This document shows positions 10,820 to 19,639 of a DNA stretch of 64,000 nt, in pieces. Both the position numbers and the translations under genes were made by a program. Positions within the stretch are counted from its first letter, which is position 1. Each line of letters starts with the position of its first letter. Below the pieces are notes generated by a model, which saw only the letters and a list, made by a program, of their open reading frames with translations, was not told the origin of the DNA and searched no databases. The stretch covers positions 310,001 to 374,000 of the forward strand of contig JAFEKR010000043.1 in assembly GCA_019022495.1 (NCBI GenBank), written 5' to 3'. The stretch is from Epichloe hybrida. Lineage: Eukaryota > Ascomycota > Sordariomycetes > Hypocreales > Clavicipitaceae.

Positions 10820-12441
10820 TTATTTCTTGTTCACCATCCAGCTCAGCAAATCAACCTTAGTCACAACAGCAATGGGCTTGGACAACGAGTTCTTGTCGGC
10901 GCTGCGCTCGGTGACCACGGCAGCACTGTTCCATTCGAAGAACTTGCTGAGCGTGGAGAGGGGTGTGTCCAGGGTGATCTCGACGAAGCTTCTCTTGGTG
11001 CTGGCAGGCTGGCCGGCGGCGGCGCTCCGGCGAGGGTCGGTGACAATCTCGTCGAGGCGACCAAAGTTGAACATGACGTCCTTGACGGGGCTCTGGGGCG
11101 TGGCGCGGCCGCGGGAGATGTAGGCGAGGAGGTTGCCCAGGGTGACGAGGCCGACGAGCTTGGACGAGGCGGACAGGACGGGCAGCTGGTCGAAGCCCTT
11201 GTCGCGCATGGTCTCGATGGCCTCGGAGCAGGAGGCGGTGTCGACGACGGAGGTGACGGGCTTGAGGCGGAGCGAAGCAATAGTAGCGCCGGCGTAGGGG
11301 TCCGCGGAATCAGAGCTCTTGGACATGGAGGAGGCCTCGACGCCATTGACGGCGAGGAGACCGTTGGCGGCGAGCCAGTCGTCGTCGGCGAATTTGGAGA
11401 GATAGCTTCGAATGCTGTCTGGCAGGACGACAACCACGACATCGCCCTTCCCAAAGCCGAAATCCTTGACGGCCTTGAGCATGGCGGCCATGGCGGAGCC
11501 AGAACTGCCGCCGACCAGGAGACCTTCCTCGGCGATCAGGCGTCTGGCCAGGACAAAGGACTCTTGGTCATCCGTCTTGTACCACTTGTCGACTATCTCG
11601 CGCTCCAACACGTCTGGGATGAAGTCGTAGCCGATACCCTCAACCTTGTACGACTCATTCACGTGCTCCTGGTTAAGCGTCTCGGGCACGGCCAAGATAC
11701 TGCCGTGGGGATCAGCAGCAATGACCTTGACATGCTTGTTGTGCTTCTTCAATCCACGTGCAATGCCCGTAATGGTACCGCCAGTGCCGGCGCCCGCGAC
11801 AAGGGCCGTGATTTTACCGCCGGTCTGCTCCCAGATCTCCTCGGCAGTGCCGTGCTCGTGAGCCAGCGGGTTGTCCGAGTTTCCGTACTGGTCAAGGATG
11901 TGAGCGTTGGGCATTTCTCTTTGGAGACGACGGGCAACACCGATGTGCGACTCGGGCGCATCCCAGGCAGCCTGGGTGGGCGTGCGAATGATGGTGGCGC
12001 CGAGGGCGCGGAGGACGGACACTTTCTCTGCGGACATCTTTTCGGGCATGGTGATGATGGTCTTGTAGCCCTTGATGGCGCCGACGAGGGCCAAGCCGAT
12101 ACCGCTGTGTTGCCAGGAAACCCGTCAGTGTTTGCCGTTGAGGGCACGGATCTCGCGATGGATTAGACGACATACGTATTGCCGCTGGTGGGCTCAATCA
12201 GAGTATCACCGGGCTTTATCCTCCCGCTCTTCTCGGCCTCCTCGATCATGCGCAGAGCGATGCGGTCCTTGACACTGCCGCCCGCGTTGAACAGCTCCGT
12301 CTTGGCGTAGACGTCGCACTCGATCCCCAGCGACTGCGGCACCTTGTTGAGTCGAACGAGCGGCGTGTTGCCAATCAGTTCTGTGGCGGACAGCACAGTG
12401 GCGAGCTTTCGCCCGACATGGGGCAATCCGTTGTCAGCCAT
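10820..12441 (-). CDS. Cystathionine beta-synthase
   Basis: PLP enzyme that condenses serine and homocysteine to cystathionine, the first step of transsulfuration. Exons are 12441-12176 and 12104-10820 (intron 12105-12175), giving 1551 nt (516 aa), the length of the fungal enzyme without the animal heme-binding N-terminus. Landmarks: [15 protein letters not shown], the Schiff-base lysine in [19 protein letters not shown] joined across the intron to [14 protein letters not shown], the phosphate-binding [26 protein letters not shown], and [12 protein letters not shown]. The C-terminal part (from about residue 360) contains a CBS-domain pair, e.g. [19 protein letters not shown] followed by [17 protein letters not shown]. 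The C-terminus is SWMVNKK. The ATG is the first in frame. Confidence 0.95.
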
Positions 12442-13533
12442 GTCTGTCGTCGATGCGTCTTTGGTGTTTGTTTCGGCGGCGCGTCAGGGTGTAGAGGCAA
12501 AAAAGAAAAAGCAAAGTGGACGAAGTGGACGAAGTGGACGAAGGGGACGAAGTGGACTGGATGGCCGTGATGAACGGAACAGGAAGTGGCAGCGAAAAGT
12601 GGGATGTTGCCGTTCCAAGTCTGCAACCGAAATCTTCTCTTCTTCTTCCCTTTTTTTTTCTCTTTAGTCCCGCCATGGGCCGTGATGCCCCTCCCCGCGG
12701 CGGGCCTTGCACAGACTGCTTTGGATGCCGTGCCGAAGCTATGCGCTTAGCGCTGCGGGACATAAGAAAAAAAAAAAAAAAAAGACAGAAAGACAAAAAT
12801 TGCTCAAATCTGACCCCGATGTCATGTCTACCGCAATGACCGTTACGGCACAACAAGGGGTAGTGGCAGTGGCGTCTGTTAGATGTCTTAGACAGGAACG
12901 GCGCCCGCCTGCTGCCTTATTTCGCGGACTAACTATTCCCCGTTGAACGCCAGTTTGAATTCGTTCATTTCCCCTCGGGAAATATCCATCCTTTTACACC
13001 AGAACTCTTCGTCGAATCACCGGCACCGACTCGTCCGTCAAGAGGTGCGCGGACAGCGAGTAAACCAAATCAAAAAAAGAAAACAAGAAAAGAAGATACT
13101 CCGTAGTCCGTACTCTCGCGTAACCGCCACCCTGGTACCCCGGACTATGCACGAGTCTGGAATCCCTGAGCATCCAATCGAATTGAGAAACGACAGGGAC
13201 TTGGCTTCCGTCTCCCCTGCGGCCGGTGATATGGCTGCCGTGCCGTACCTTAATTTTTTCTTTTTTTTTTCCTTTTTTTCTCCCGTCATGCCCCTGTACT
13301 CTGCATAGCTGACGCTCTGTTTGTTTGTTGCCCATCATACGACCTCATCTCTGCACAAAAATGATCCGGCACGCGCATACACACACACACACATACACAT
13401 GTATATTTTATATATTTATATCCCACAAGTCTAGAAGCCGCAAGCTATATCAACATTGTATGCTCGCAATGGATCTCTCCAAACCAGACAGCGGCTTTCT
13501 TTGGCAACCTCGTCCCCCTTTTTCCTCTTCAAG
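12442..13533. other. Divergent promoter region between CBS and TNT-domain genes
   Basis: About 1.1 kb without a recognisable gene. It holds several homopolymer tracts (poly-A near 12765-12783, poly-T near 13253-13279), a GACGAAGTG-type tandem repeat near 12518-12556, a CA/TA microsatellite at about 13377-13412 and a TACTCCGTA nonamer at 13097-13105. The last 100 bases are presumably the leader of the downstream secreted-protein gene. Confidence 0.55.
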
Positions 13534-14338
13534 ATGATGATTATCAAGAGCATAGGAGTCTGCCTAGGCCTGTGGGCGCTGGCTGCAAACGCCGCCGCCA
13601 TCCCAGGCCTGCCAGACTGCGGCTGCAAGGGAACCATCGCCGATAGCTCGCTGGTCGACGAGGTCATTTGCGGCGATCAACGGCTAGGCCCCATCAACGT
13701 GCATGCGACGAAGACAATCGACTTGTTGACGAAAGCCTGGAGCCGATTGGGTGGGCTGTGCCCCGGCAAGTGGTTGGAAAAATGGACGACCAAGGACGGG
13801 CGTTTCGTCTATCCCAGCCAAGACGGCTTTCAGCTCGACGAGAAACGCACTGCCGTGAAGAAGACGGCCGTTCTCTGCCCCGGCACGCTTGTCGACCGTT
13901 TCGGCGGCGAGAGAGGCTCGTTCTTGTCCCCGGCCGGCATGCCGTACGAGAAGAGGTCGGTGCCACCACAGAACCTGGTGACTGGGAAAGAACCCAATAG
14001 GTGCGTGAATCGGTCCTTGGATATGAAAGCCCGTGCAGAAAACCCTCCTCGATGCCACGAGGTTCTGACGAAGACATAGTCCCTTGTTCAATTATCATGT
14101 GTACATGGTGGTGAAAGAGATGGCCGTCACGGCGGGGTGCGTAGCGCCATGGTTCGACCAACCCGGTCTAGGTATTCAGTACATGATAAACGGCAGTGTG
14201 TCCGCTGCGATAGAGAACGGGTTCTTGAGAAGCGTGGAACTGAAACATGATTCACTTCCTAAGAGCGACTCTCGAGCTGGAAGCAAGTGCAAGGCGACGT
14301 TGCTCAACTGTCCTGGATACAGTATGGGAGGTTCGTGA
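13534..14338 (+). CDS. Secreted TNT-domain protein, probable fungal surface NADase
   Basis: Small secreted protein of 241 residues in two exons, 13534-14000 and 14080-14338 (GTGCGT donor, 79-nt intron, phase 2). The first about 22 residues form a signal peptide (hydrophobic IGVCLGLWALAANAAA). The mature part begins CGCKG and carries a domain recognisable as the TNT fold of the tuberculosis-necrotizing-toxin family and its fungal NADase relatives: YPSQDGFQL, LCPGTLVDRFGGERGSFLSPAGMPY (cited as positions about 108-136), RSVPPQNL, then in exon 2 YHVYMVVKEM, IAPWF-like VAPWFDQPGLGIQY and AIENGFLRSVEL. The His in YHVY and the Gln in GIQY lie where active-site residues are expected. Family knowledge: these proteins hydrolyse NAD+ to nicotinamide and ADP-ribose. 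Whether this copy acts on host, competitor or environmental NAD is unknown. Two adjacent ATGs (13534, 13537) are equivalent starts. Confidence 0.82.
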
Positions 14339-14524
14339 CCTCGGGTTTCTCGGCGAGGCAGAAGAAATGATTCATGTGGATCTTTGCCGGGAGTTTCGTG
14401 TATATATCTTGAGAGAACAATTGTACTTCACAGACGCCGACTCTTTTATTCTTATTTTTTTTTGTTTCGACGCGCTGTGATGCCTCTCATTCTCACGTCG
14501 AGGAGTTCAAGTGCAGGGGGCATA
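14339..14524. other. 3' flank of the TNT-domain gene
   Basis: Short spacer with T-rich 3' UTR-like sequence that ends at the TA target of the following MITE. No gene is seen. Confidence 0.5.
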
Positions 14525-14888
14525 CAGTAAATCTCGGCTGCAACAAAGTTGATCTCGTATCCAGGGTGGAGCCTCTAAGTCTAGATTAGGTAGGCGGTAA
14601 AGAATCTAAGCATATGCTAAAGACCACAGTGTATTAGTGCGAAGTTCGTCAATTCGTCAATTCGTCAATCAATTCGTTAATTAATTTACTAGTTATAGGG
14701 GCTATAGATAGTATATGCCCTATAATATAGTGCTATAACTTTGCATATGCTAGGCATATGCGGCCCTATTATATAATTTATACTATATATTAGCATATGC
14801 CTAGTATATGCGAGGTATATGCTATTCTGCCCGTCACAAGGCCCCACCCTGGATACGAGATCAACTTTGTTGCAGCCGAGATTTACTG
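14525..14888. mobile_element. Tc1/mariner-type MITE, 364 bp
   Basis: Non-coding element bounded by 49-bp terminal inverted repeats (14525-14573 and 14840-14888) that match at all but one position. Each end starts CAGTAAATCTCGG, and the element is flanked by TA dinucleotides at 14523-14524 and 14889-14890, the target duplication of Tc1/mariner elements. The interior is AT-rich with several GCATATGC palindromes and a GTCAATTC tandem repeat near 14648-14675. There is no transposase, so it would need one in trans. Confidence 0.9.
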
Positions 14889-15338
14889 TAACCCCGGCTA
14901 GTAGGCTAGTCGTCGCAATTTTGTAAACCAAATGGAGCGTGGCACTCAATCGCGACAAGCGTTTAACAATCGACAAGTCTAGACATCTTGACACATTGCA
15001 CCGCATTCGTCAAGGTCGTTGGCTCTTCGGAACTTTTGTACTTGTTGAAACTAACATGCAAGGAATGCAAGACTCGTATCTTCCTGCGTACCAGAAGCCA
15101 ATCTGGATGTCCGGGTCGCAATTGCGTCACGCCGCGCAGCCCCCGCACGACGCCAGATTTCTCAGTCTGGAAGTTGCCAGCAGGACAAGCATCACACGAT
15201 TCTTGTTTGGTGCGTCCTATCGGCAACTTTTCAAACTTGCTGTTTGGGTCACCGCTGCGGATTACGGCGCATACATGTAGAGGCCCCTCTACGGCCGGAA
15301 GTACCCTCTTTGTATTCCTGACAAGAGGTGCCGGCTAA
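14889..15338. other. Spacer between two MITEs
   Basis: About 450 bases between the mariner-type and Harbinger-type MITEs. Overlapping short ORFs are present in both strands but none has a signature I recognise. No repeat is seen. Confidence 0.5.
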
Positions 15339-15726
15339 GGGCCTGATCCACGAGCCGGTGCAAAGCTTGCACCGACTTTTCATGGTACAAATTGTATGTG
15401 GAGTTGTATGGGGCGGCTACTTTGTACCGTCGCTAGGTGCAAGCTTTACACCAGTGCAGACTTTGCCTAGGGATAACGTAAAGTATAAAGTTTGCACCTA
15501 TTTTTGCCAATTTTTTGCTCTTTTCTTGGCATCTTTTCCTTTTGCAGGCATTTACGCGGCCCTAGTCAAAAAGATATATTATAAATAAGGGGGGTTGTGG
15601 TGTTTATGCAATTTAGATAAAGTTCCATAAATTTCTATGCATCTTAGCTAATAAAAATGGCTAGCGCGTCCGCTTATGTGCATTTTGCACTCGTGCAAAG
15701 TTTGCACCGGCTCGTGGATCAGGCCC
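15339..15726. mobile_element. PIF/Harbinger-type MITE, 388 bp
   Basis: Terminal inverted repeats of 26 bp start GGGCCTGATCCACGAGCC and the element is flanked by the trinucleotide TAA (15336-15338 and 15727-15729), the target pattern of PIF/Harbinger elements. Its left about 110 bp match the left end, and its right about 300 bp match the right end, of the 3.07-kb element at 31274-34343, so it is an internal deletion derivative of such a parent. The TIRs and interior keep CpA/TpG steps that the long copy has lost. Confidence 0.92.
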
Positions 15727-16374
15727 TAAGCCTAGTCAGGTAAGCATAGAGATGCAGGATAAAAGTTGACACCTACTAGTCCATAGAAGCTACATGCATG
15801 TAGTTGTAACATGAGCTTTCTTGTGCCAGGCAACCCCCATCCACCACGAATGTTATCAGGACTTTTGTGCATCGCAGGCTTCGTCAGTCAGGAGTCCAGG
15901 GACCATGTTACTCCGTATTATCACTTGTGTGCGATATGAGAAATGTCAGGAGCGCAGAGGTCAGAGACAGGGCGATCATGATAGAGCCTCGGATGAACTC
16001 CGGGCCCTGCGGATAACTAAGAGACTACGGAGTCCGGATTAGCTAGCTACGAGACACCCACGTGTGCGCAAGGCGGGGTTCGAGACCTGTACTGCAGCAC
16101 CTGTCTTAGCGACTGCGAATCTCAGCCTCCACTCTGTTCATCTTTCATACGACCGAAGTCGTGACAAGAAACCACAGAGTACCTTGAGCGAAGAGGCCCG
16201 GATGGAAGGGTACATTTTTCTGTTCTAGGCCTAGTGGCTACTGCATGATGGCATGATGAAAGTGACTACAATGCACCCTCTGGATTGCAAATCTACATGA
16301 CAGGGGTAATTGAACCAGTTGGAAATTAGCTAGGAAATAAAGGAGATGGGGGTAGTATATTTTAGTACTAGTAG
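15727..16374. other. Spacer between Harbinger MITE and outer LTR element
   Basis: About 650 bases. A TACTCCGTA nonamer is at 15909-15917 and a TACGGAGT octamer at 16026-16033. A GGTTCGAGACC stretch near 16077 resembles a Pol III B box but no tRNA can be folded around it by eye. No gene is called. Confidence 0.45.
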
Positions 16375-16683
16375 TGTTGGAACAAAGGTGATATCAATCG
16401 CGCGTCGCAGCCGCAATTACCCGGCAAAAGCTCGGGCCGCGCGCGGACCCCACACGTAACCCACAACCCGGCACGTTGATTAGCTAGGAAATATAGGGAT
16501 ATAAACGCGTAACCCCTTTTCCCTTTATGTATTATAACTTCTAGCTTTTTACCTCTCTTTTTAAACAACTTAATTAATTATAATAATAAATAACGTAGCC
16601 TAGAATAGATAATCAATAATGATACTATTCTTCGGGCTCACGACTGTATTACATATTGAATTTAATACCCTGTGAATCTAACA
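16375..16683 (+). repeat. Left LTR of the outer element (309 bp)
   Basis: Direct repeat of 25652-25960. It starts TGTTGGAACAAAGG and ends GAATCTAACA. Shared landmarks with the right copy include AAAGCTCGGGCCGCGCGCGG and TATAAACGCGTAACCCC. Confidence 0.93.
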
Positions 16684-17104
16684 CTAATTAGTGGTTACCT
16701 TCATAGATAACCACGTAGTCTTCGAACACCGCAGATTAGCAAGGTTAATTAGAAGAGGCAGCTTATTTAACGACAACTCGCCTTATAAAATAGGAGAGCC
16801 ACGTTTAATAATAAGTTATACTAACGGAAAGGTATGATATAGCTCTCTTCTTACTTTAGTATTAATATCTATATCTATACGGACTCTGAAATAACAAAGA
16901 AAGGTTTAACGCTAGTAGCTAAGCTATCCCCTTGTCTTTCTTTGTTATGCGTTCTATCACGTATTTAAAGTTAACCGCCTCGCCTCGCGATCCTTCACAT
17001 CCGAAACACGTTACACAATCACAGTTGTACCCCTTTTCTTCTTACATCACAAGATCTGCCAACCAGAGGCTTGCGTTAACCTATCCGTTGCTGCACAACA
17101 CTAG

Positions 17105-17750
17105 GAGCTGACCCCGGAGGACGTGAAAGCCCTTAATCGCCGCCTAAAGTGGCAGATAGATTACCCGGAGAGAGGTCTGACGTTTATCCTAATTAACCTC
17201 GAGAAGGCAAAGCTCTTTACCTTTATAGATAGATCCTTTACTAATAACTAGGACCTATCCTTATAACTAGGATATATACTTATCCTAGCGAACAAAGACT
17301 ACACTAATAGTAAGTTCATAATTAAAGGTAATATTATGCACTTTAGCTTAATAAAAAGCAAGAGAGTTATGTAAAGCATGCTTACCTTAGAAGTCTATAG
17401 TATAGTAGCTAGTGTTAATATGGCTTACGTAATTATAACTACCCTAAACTTAGTTACTAACTAACTAAAGCTCCTAAAGATCCTAGTTATTACATATATG
17501 AATTTATACTCCTTATATAAGTACCTTATTAAGCTTAGTATAATAAAGGAGAAACGCTTAATAATTAATATTATAGCCCTTTAATAGTTATATAAACGCT
17601 AAGAACTCTACGAGATCTAATAGATTAACAGAGAGAATAACCTAGCTAATGCCTTTATAAAGATATTACCTAATAAGGCCCTTAAGAGCTTTATCTTAAC
17701 TAACTAGATAATTATCTAGATAGAGGGATAGGTTACTTATATGTAACATA
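17105..17750 (+). pseudogene. Copia-type RNase H remnant of the outer element
   Basis: Plus-strand frame interrupted by TAA/TAG codons. Readable pieces are LTPEDVKALNRRLKWQID, GLTFILINLEKAKLFTFIDRS, LGYILILANKDYTNSKF, KSKRVM, LEVYSIVASVNMAYVIITT, IKEKRLIINIIAL, INRENNLANAFIK and NKALKSF. The order matches the C-terminal RNase H of fungal copia-like pol: substrate strand, the D-x-S-F motif, KSKRV-x-RSVLASE-like and NPADAFTK-like motifs. Stops fall where CAA, CAG or TGG are expected, consistent with repeat-induced point mutation. No reverse transcriptase or integrase precedes it, so the internal region had already lost most of pol. Confidence 0.75.
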
Positions 17751-18006
17751 TACGTGGTGAGAGGAAAAGGTAATTCTCTAGGAGGATAGCTATAGGGATA
17801 AGATAGTAATACGTGGGGGACCTATGCCCCTATAGTTAATATCCCTAGTAGCTATAACTACGCTAGCCCACTAGGCCCTCCTAGTAGACTATAGAAATTA
17901 ATAGTGGTGCGTAGGAGAATAAAGGTGTTGCTAAGGAGGAGGAAGATATTGTATACGCGCTATAGTGTGGTATATGTGTTATTTTGAGGAAAGAAGGGAT
18001 TCGGAA

Positions 18007-18073
18007 TGTTAAAATATATAAGGCTTTGTAATCCTAGGTTCAGTCGGATCGGTCCACTCTTTTGATTTCAACA
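18007..18073 (+). repeat. Left 67-bp LTR of the TRIM-like element
   Basis: Identical to 25382-25448 except C versus T at 18045. It has TG...CA ends and is directly followed by a primer-binding-site candidate. Confidence 0.9.
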
Positions 18074-18087
18074 GGTTATAAGCCCGG

Positions 18088-18098
18088 TGGCGCAGTGG
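18088..18098 (+). promoter_or_regulatory. Pol III A-box-like sequence in the TRIM-like element
   Basis: TGGCGCAGTGG matches the tRNA A-box consensus TRGCNNAGTGG. It lies 14 bases inside the left LTR of the miniature element. The matching B box is separated from it by the copia insertion. Confidence 0.65.
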
Positions 18099-18121
18099 TT
18101 GTGGCTCACTGTAGCGTATTA

Positions 18122-18383
18122 TATCGCTATGTGGCACGTGACTTTGGGCAAAGATGTGATCAGAAGGGATAATTAAAGGCAGAAGAAGTGATTGAATTAA
18201 TCTGATTCTATCGTACAAATGGAAGGGCAAAAGCTCCTCTTTTATAGAGAGAGTAGCCGTAGTAAACTCATATGCTTCTTTTCTAAGATTGCACATTTAT
18301 TTAAGGTGTAGTTTCAGCTTCCCTAATACATTCGTACGCGTATAACGCGTATAATTGGTTATATTACCTGCTGCTAGGCAACA
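18122..18383 (-). repeat. 3' LTR of the copia element (262 bp)
   Basis: Direct repeat of 24975-25236. It shares GCACGTGACTTTGGGCAAAG-like and TAGAGAGAGTAGCCGTAGTA landmarks, with differences mostly C/T and G/A. Confidence 0.92.
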
Positions 18384-19639
18384 TACCCCCTAATTAGTGT
18401 TAAGGCTATCAAGACCACTGATTGTTATATTAACTAGCGGATATGTAGTGTTATTATTATAAGCAAACCTAATATAAGGTTAAAGTAAGCTTTCTTACTT
18501 TCGCTCCCTTACTCCCTTTCTCTAAAGGCTTTTCTAATATAATATTTATAGGCTTCCTTTTCTTACCTTTATAATATACTTTCTATTAACTATCCTTATG
18601 TTTTAATTAATATATCTCTTTATATAGTAGAATAAGCTAAGAAGGAGGCTTGCTCCTAGGAGAGCTTAACTACTCCTAAGCGTAAGCTCTGTGTTACTTA
18701 AACTTTATTATTAAATTATATCCTAGGTCTTTATATAACCTATAATGCTTAAGTTCCTTTCCTAGCGCGCTCTGAGTAGCCTACTAGTAAGTTATTATCT
18801 CCTATAATTATAGTAGGAGGGTATTCTAAGCGTACTTCTTTATAAACCTTATATCCTCTAAGAGGCTAGGTAAGAGGTAGTATAAGGCATAATCCTCTGT
18901 GTGGTTTATAAAAGCTACCTATTTATACTACGCTCTCCCTTTTTAACTTATAAGCGCTGACTTTATAGCCTAATAAACCTATGCCTTATAGTGCTTTACA
19001 AGATATACCTTGTAATAAGTGTGTTTAAGTAGGTATTATAGGTAAGGGTAACTTAGGTTATTACTATAAGGTTAGGTCTGGATAATCTTAGAGATATTAC
19101 TTATGTAAGGTTAGTAATTACTATTATTAACTATTACATAACGCTTATATTTCCCTCGCTAAGCGGATATTATTAGCACTAGATAAGGACTCTAAGGTAA
19201 GGCGTATTCTATTCCCTTTTCTTATACTCCTTCTAAATAACCTGCGTAGATAGTGGAGCGTTACTATAAGGCTTTATAACTCTAATTAGAACTTATTATA
19301 GAGCTAGACTTTATATATAAAGAAGTTATTACTCTAAGCACTAGGGCTATTAATACTACTAGGGGCTCTTTAGCAAAGGCTGATAAGAAGGTGACTAAGG
19401 TAATAGCCTGTCTTAAGGAGGTTATTTACCTCCTTATATAAGTCCTATCCTTTTTCTTTATTAGAATAGCGTTTATATATATGTTTTTATATAGTAGCGT
19501 TTTAGAGTTTACGTTTTACTAATCCTATTTGCCTTAGTAGCGCTTTACTTACTAAGGAGGGGGCCTTCTTATATTTCTAAGGTAATTAATTTTATACCCC
19601 TTTATTAACATTCCTACGCTTCCTTAGTAACCTATACGC
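18384..19639 (-). other. Post-pol region of the copia element
   Basis: About 1.25 kb between the end of pol and the 3' LTR. One minus-strand frame reads as a long series broken only by TAA/TAG, but the stop density is what AT-rich DNA gives by chance. No domain is recognised, and it may be degraded coding or non-coding sequence. Confidence 0.4.

Noticed and set aside
10799..12166. 455-codon plus-strand ORF opposite cystathionine beta-synthase
   Set aside because: Antisense shadow of a conserved enzyme gene; the Gly/Asp/Val-rich product has no signature and overlaps the CBS intron.
16070..16100. Possible tRNA gene because of GGTTCGAGACC
   Set aside because: No A-box at the right distance and no acceptor stem could be paired by eye.
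18384..19639. Env-like third ORF of the copia element
   Set aside because: Stop density is no different from chance in AT-rich DNA and no motif is readable; kept only as a low-interest observation.
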